Notes under the pieces: model-generated | Told to the model about the DNA's origin: nothing | The model's input: the letters and a program-made list of their open reading frames with translations, nothing else | The model's database searches: none | DNA from: Leishmania infantum JPCM5 | Taxonomy: Eukaryota; Euglenozoa; Kinetoplastea; Trypanosomatida; Trypanosomatidae | NCBI RefSeq assembly: GCF_000002875.2 | Contig: NC_009395.2 | Span: forward strand, 255,501 to 319,500 | Direction of reading: 5' to 3' | Length of the DNA stretch: 64,000 nucleotides | In this document: positions 60,232 to 64,000 of the stretch, piece by piece | Position numbering within the stretch: position 1 is the stretch's first letter | Layout: each line of letters starts with the position of its first letter | Position numbers and translations under genes: made by a program

Positions 60232-63200
60232 CGCGCTTGACAAGCTCTCCTGTGTATCCTCTATCTCAGCTCCGACATGCGTCACGTCAATCTTGGAAGC
60301 GTATCTTCTCCCTTCTGTTTCTTATTTTTTTTTCTCCCTCTCCCCCCTTTCCCCTTCATTTTCATTGCCATGCCTGTTCGTTTCTTCTTCCTCTTTAGGT
60401 TTTGTGTCGGGTCACAAGCGCGCGGGTGTGCTGTTGTATCTTGGATGTGATGTTGTTGATGTCGTTGCCTCTCCCATGGGCGTGTGTGTGTGTGTGGGTG
60501 TCTCTTAACTGTTTAAGTAAACGGGCGAACAAGAAAGCAAACAAGCCACTGAAAAAAAAAGAAGTGCTTCCTACAGCAGCACGATCCCCAACATCAGCCA
60601 ACTCGGCCGGAACGCAAGCGGCGAGGCTGGTGGAAGAAAGAGAGGCGACCACGATGCAAGGGCTTCCGTACAGTGCATCCGAGGTTTTCGCTGCGCTCCA
60701 CCACCCCACCCTTCCTCTTCTCCATACTTTCTCTCTCATCGTCTTTGCGGTGCTTTACATACCAGGTGAGAAGAAGTGGGACGAGGGGGCTGGAGAGAGG
60801 GGAGCGGGTTGGTGGGGCTAAGAGAGCACGAAGCCACTCTGACAGACAAGGTTGTGCGCGTGCCACGAGGGACTTGTGGCCAGGTGTCGGAGGCCGAGAT
60901 GCAGGCATGGACATGGGGGGAGAGGGAATGTGAATGAGATGAGGTGAAGGTCAGGGGGTGTGGGCGGTGACGTGCTAGAAGAGCTATGCGGGTGTGCGTG
61001 CCTGTATCCAGAGGCTCTCGCACGCAACAGAGATGGGCGACTTGTCGCTCTCTCCGCGTTTCTCCGCCGACGGCGCTTGCTCTCGCCCTCTACCGGTGTC
61101 CTATTCGCATCTCGCAACCCCTCATCCTTGGCTCCTGGGCGCCTGCGTGCCCCGCCCTCCTATGGCTCTTCACGGGAGACGCTACCAACGGTGCCCGTGC
61201 GCACGCGAATGTCTCGTGGCGGTGTGCAGGCCTCACTGCACATAATGTGCCGGAGTCGCCGATGCGACGAAAAACAAGGCTTGAAAAGGAAAAAAAAAGG
61301 TGTCCATATTGACTCCTGTGCACAGCGTGAGGGGGAGTCGCGAGCCATCTGCCTTTCCTTTTCCCTCTTCCTCCTTTGCCCCGCTCTGAACCCCTTTTTC
61401 TTCAACGTGCACGCTACCCTCGTCTCTCTCTCTCTCGATCTTTGTTTTGCCGTGTGCTGATTTTACTCGCACATTCTCCACGTCCCATCCACCTCTCCCA
61501 CTCACCGCCTCCAACCCCAACGTTATCACGCGCGCACATGTGAACACACACACACACACATATATATATATACATGTATACGTGGATATGGATAACGCGG
61601 ATCACACAAACGAGGAAAGGGAAGGAACACAAACACACAAACAGGTGAGTATAAACAAAGAACGAGTGTCCAGCCGGAGTTCTTGTCGTTTTTCCTTTTT
61701 CTTTCTTGCTTTCTTGCTTCCTTGATTCCTTGATTTTCATTTTTTTACCTTTCCGTTCGTTGTGGCTTGTTTGTTTTCGTGTGTGTGTGTATCTGCTCAC
61801 CCACCCCCCACCCACACCCACCCGCCCCACTTTCCCTTCTCCTTCTTTCTTACATCAGCGAGGGAGACGAGCGAACGCGGGAAACAAAGAGAAAAAAGAA
61901 CGCACACGCGCTTTTCTCCGCGTCTCTTGTCTTTCTGTTTGCGACATCCGTCGTTGCCGTCGTTGTTGTTGCGGCGTCTTCCATTCTTTCGTTGCCGTTC
62001 TTTTTGTCACCCGTCGTCTGCCACACAGTGACGAAGTAAACACACACACACACACGCACACAACGTGAGAGAGAGGATACACCCATCAGCGGTGAAGGGA
62101 GAGAGAAGAACGGGCGGTTTCTTCACGTCTAGTTCTCTCTTCTTCGATTTTTGTGCGTGTGTGTGTGAGGAGAGGAAGGGAGGGGGGCTACAGACTTGTA
62201 TCGCCGTCGCTCGCGCTTTCCCATCCCACACCTCGTTCTCGCTTTCCATCTCTGTCACTTTCTCTTACTCTCTCGCTTCACCATCAACCACATTCTGTGA
62301 CGCGACTCGTCGCGCATCTCGCTTTCTATCTGTTTTTTTTTTGTTGTTGTTTGTTCTCGTCGTGTTGCTTGTCTATGCTGCGCGCGCGCGTGTTTGTGTG
62401 TTTGTTATGTTTCTAGGTTTTTTTTCCGACGCCGTCTTCCCGCTCAGCGCTTGTTTCTTGTGTGGCACCGCTTGTGCGCCCGACTCTTGGGTCTTTGCTT
62501 GTCTTCCATCACCACCATCATCATCAGTATCTCCCTTTTCTTTTCGCCTTTTGAACAACAAAAAAAGAAAGAGGGATTGATCTCTACATATCTCTCTCTA
62601 TATTGTCTAGTGGTGCGCGCGCGTTTCTTGTTGTTGTTGTTCGATAACGTCTTGTGTGCGCTGGACATCTCTCCCTTCCACGCCCCGTCCTCCTCCTCCT
62701 CCTCCTCCTTGCCCACGAAGCCGTACTTGATCAACTCACGGACGGCGCGCGTACAAAAGAAGGAGCCAAAGACGAGAAGGGGGAACGAAGAAAAAAACAA
62801 AAAGGGAAAAAAGCAAAGACAGCGCTTCCACCTCCCCCCTAAAAAAAAAGAATACCCCAAGTTGCACGGCTTTTCCATACCCACACCGACGGCCCGACCC
62901 GCCCACTCACTCACAGATACCCATAGAAGAGAACGGGAGAACGAACAACAAAAAAGTACACAAAACAAAACATTACGAGCAGCAGAAACAGCAAGAAAAA
63001 AAAAACAGACGTGGCGTCACGGAAACGGGCGAGCGAACGGAAAAAAAGCACAACAACAACGGGAAAAGGGAGGAAGGGAGTGCGTTGACCTTTCCTGCAC
63101 GCTCGCACACGCACACACGCCGTGCATGCTCTGTGCCCAAGGGGTTTGGCGGCTCTTCTTCTTCCGAGTGTGGTGCACTCTTTAGTCTCTCTTTCTCCGT

Positions 63201-63689
63201 GTTCTCTGTAATACTGTCTCCAAATCGTAGCCAAGTCACTACTTTTCTTCTTGTTCGTTTCTTCCTGTCTTTTGCGTCCGTTTTTCTTGTTTTGCGCAGC
63301 AGCTACGTCGGGTGTAGCTTCACCGAGCTCCCCTCCGTCGCCTCCGCTTGCCCGGCTGCTTATTCCCCCTCGAGGCCCTTCTTTCTCTGTCTTCTGGTGG
63401 TAGGGTGAGTCGACGTCTTAAGTAAGCAACAGCGTCGCACAACCGTGGCAAGTAGAGGGTGACAGCGCACTCAGGACGAGATTTGAGAGGCGACTGAAAA
63501 GCGGTAGCAGAGAGCGGCGCGCATCACTGCCAACATCTTTCCCTGCTGTTGCTGTTGCTGCTGCTGTGCTTGCATCCGTTTCTGTGATCGAAATCGAAGT
63601 TTGATCGTTTTCCCTGCTTGTTTGTTTCGCATCCGTGTCGGATCACCGCCTTCGCTGTTTTTTCCCTCTCACTTCTGCCCGGCGTAACG

Positions 63690-64000
63690 ATGCCGAGCAA
63701 GCCACAACAGCAGTACAAGACACTCAACGGCACTAGCGGCGGCGCTGGCAAGTCGCCGGCCGCAGCAGCCAAGAGCACGGCGACCACCTCCGCTTCGCCG
63801 GCGCCGTCGACACCGCCACCACTGCCCTTCAACTCGATACCGCACGCCACCTCGGGTGACCGCCTCATCGGCGTTGAGGTCGGCTCGAGCATTCCGGCGC
63901 TGATGAGTGAGCTCGGTGACCTGCTGCAGCAGACGCCCGGCAGCGGCAGTGGCGGCGTAGCAGGCGGGCTGTGGCGCGGCCAGAATGGCGGCCTTCTCTT
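63690..64000 (+). CDS. Start of an unidentified gene, cut by the window edge
   Basis: An ATG at 63690 opens a frame that has no stop to the end of the window (103 complete codons). Upstream lies a T/C-rich stretch (TTTTTTCCCTCTCACTTCTG). The product begins MPSKPQQQYKTLNGTSG and passes through an Ala/Ser/Thr/Pro-rich segment to about residue 45. It then becomes more ordered: PFNSIPHATSGDRLIGVEVG near 50 and PALMSELGDLLQQTPG near 73. Codon use is strongly GC-biased like that of the other genes. Too little is present to name a family. Confidence 0.7.
   Translation, partial: MPSKPQQQYKTLNGTSGGAGKSPAAAAKSTATTSASPAPSTPPPLPFNSIPHATSGDRLIGVEVGSSIPALMSELGDLLQQTPGSGSGGVAGGLWRGQNGGLL

Larger units (their letters stand above)
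57367..63689. other. 6.3-kb interval without a recognisable gene
   Basis: No supported gene lies on either strand. Frames are short or biased by microsatellites. The interval contains AT (58240-58256, about 61561-61570) and AC runs (58295-58318, 58531-58555, about 61547-61560, 62041-62062). A 14-bp perfect palindrome lies at 60218-60231. There are many poly-T/C tracts, and A-rich patches at 62755-63060. It probably joins a very long 3' UTR of the prion-like gene with the 5' region of the gene at 63690, but it could hide a non-coding RNA that cannot be recognised by eye. Confidence 0.5.

Noticed and set aside
60654..60821. Small frame with one hydrophobic stretch (LLHTFSLIVFAVLYIPG)
   Set aside because: It has only 56 codons, and the hydrophobic part comes from a C/T-rich tract typical of splice signals.

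Overview
The window looks like nuclear DNA of a Leishmania-type trypanosomatid. All seventeen protein genes that can be supported lie on the + strand and have no introns. They are GC-rich in codon use and separated by long T/C-rich, microsatellite-laden intervals carrying polypyrimidine tracts followed by AG, the layout expected of a polycistronic unit processed by spliced-leader trans-splicing. Kinetoplastid markers include a C11 peptidase of the PNT1 type, an eS21 with a long basic tail, and roughly 0.6-kb SIDER-like elements in 3' UTR positions. From memory, not checked, a GET3-type ATPase near a tandem RPS21 pair fits Leishmania chromosome 11. The species cannot be decided from the sequence.

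Layout: 1-3.6 kb is gene-free. From 3.6 to 16.7 kb there are three nodulin-like/MFS transporter genes. The second and third share a 1,679-bp block with only two differences seen by eye, and the third has lost its N-terminus. An ankyrin-repeat gene (17.8 kb), a GET3/ASNA1 ATPase (20.2 kb), a coiled-coil protein (23.3 kb) and the PNT1-like peptidase (28.0 kb) follow. Three nearly identical 0.6-kb elements, all in the same orientation, sit just downstream of the first transporter, the ankyrin gene and the peptidase.

From 32.4 to 41.1 kb there is a very large low-complexity protein, a tyrosine/aspartate-motif protein and a small MIT-domain protein. Two ribosomal protein eS21 genes (42.7 and 44.4 kb) differ by one 24-bp repeat unit. 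Then come a protein with four CX9C motifs, a small two-helix membrane protein resembling Mic26/Mic27, and a 975-residue protein with eight degenerate EF-hand modules. Last is a protein with a prion-like tail, followed by 6.3 kb without a recognisable gene. A new gene begins at 63,690 and runs off the end.

The genes are not an operon with one function. They share transcription, and individual control would lie in the UTRs. The points most worth following are the near-identical transporter block with its broken paralogue, the three element copies that bracket possible recombination units (one carrying GET3), the repeat-length difference in eS21, and the two candidate mitochondrial proteins (four CX9C; Mic26/27-like).
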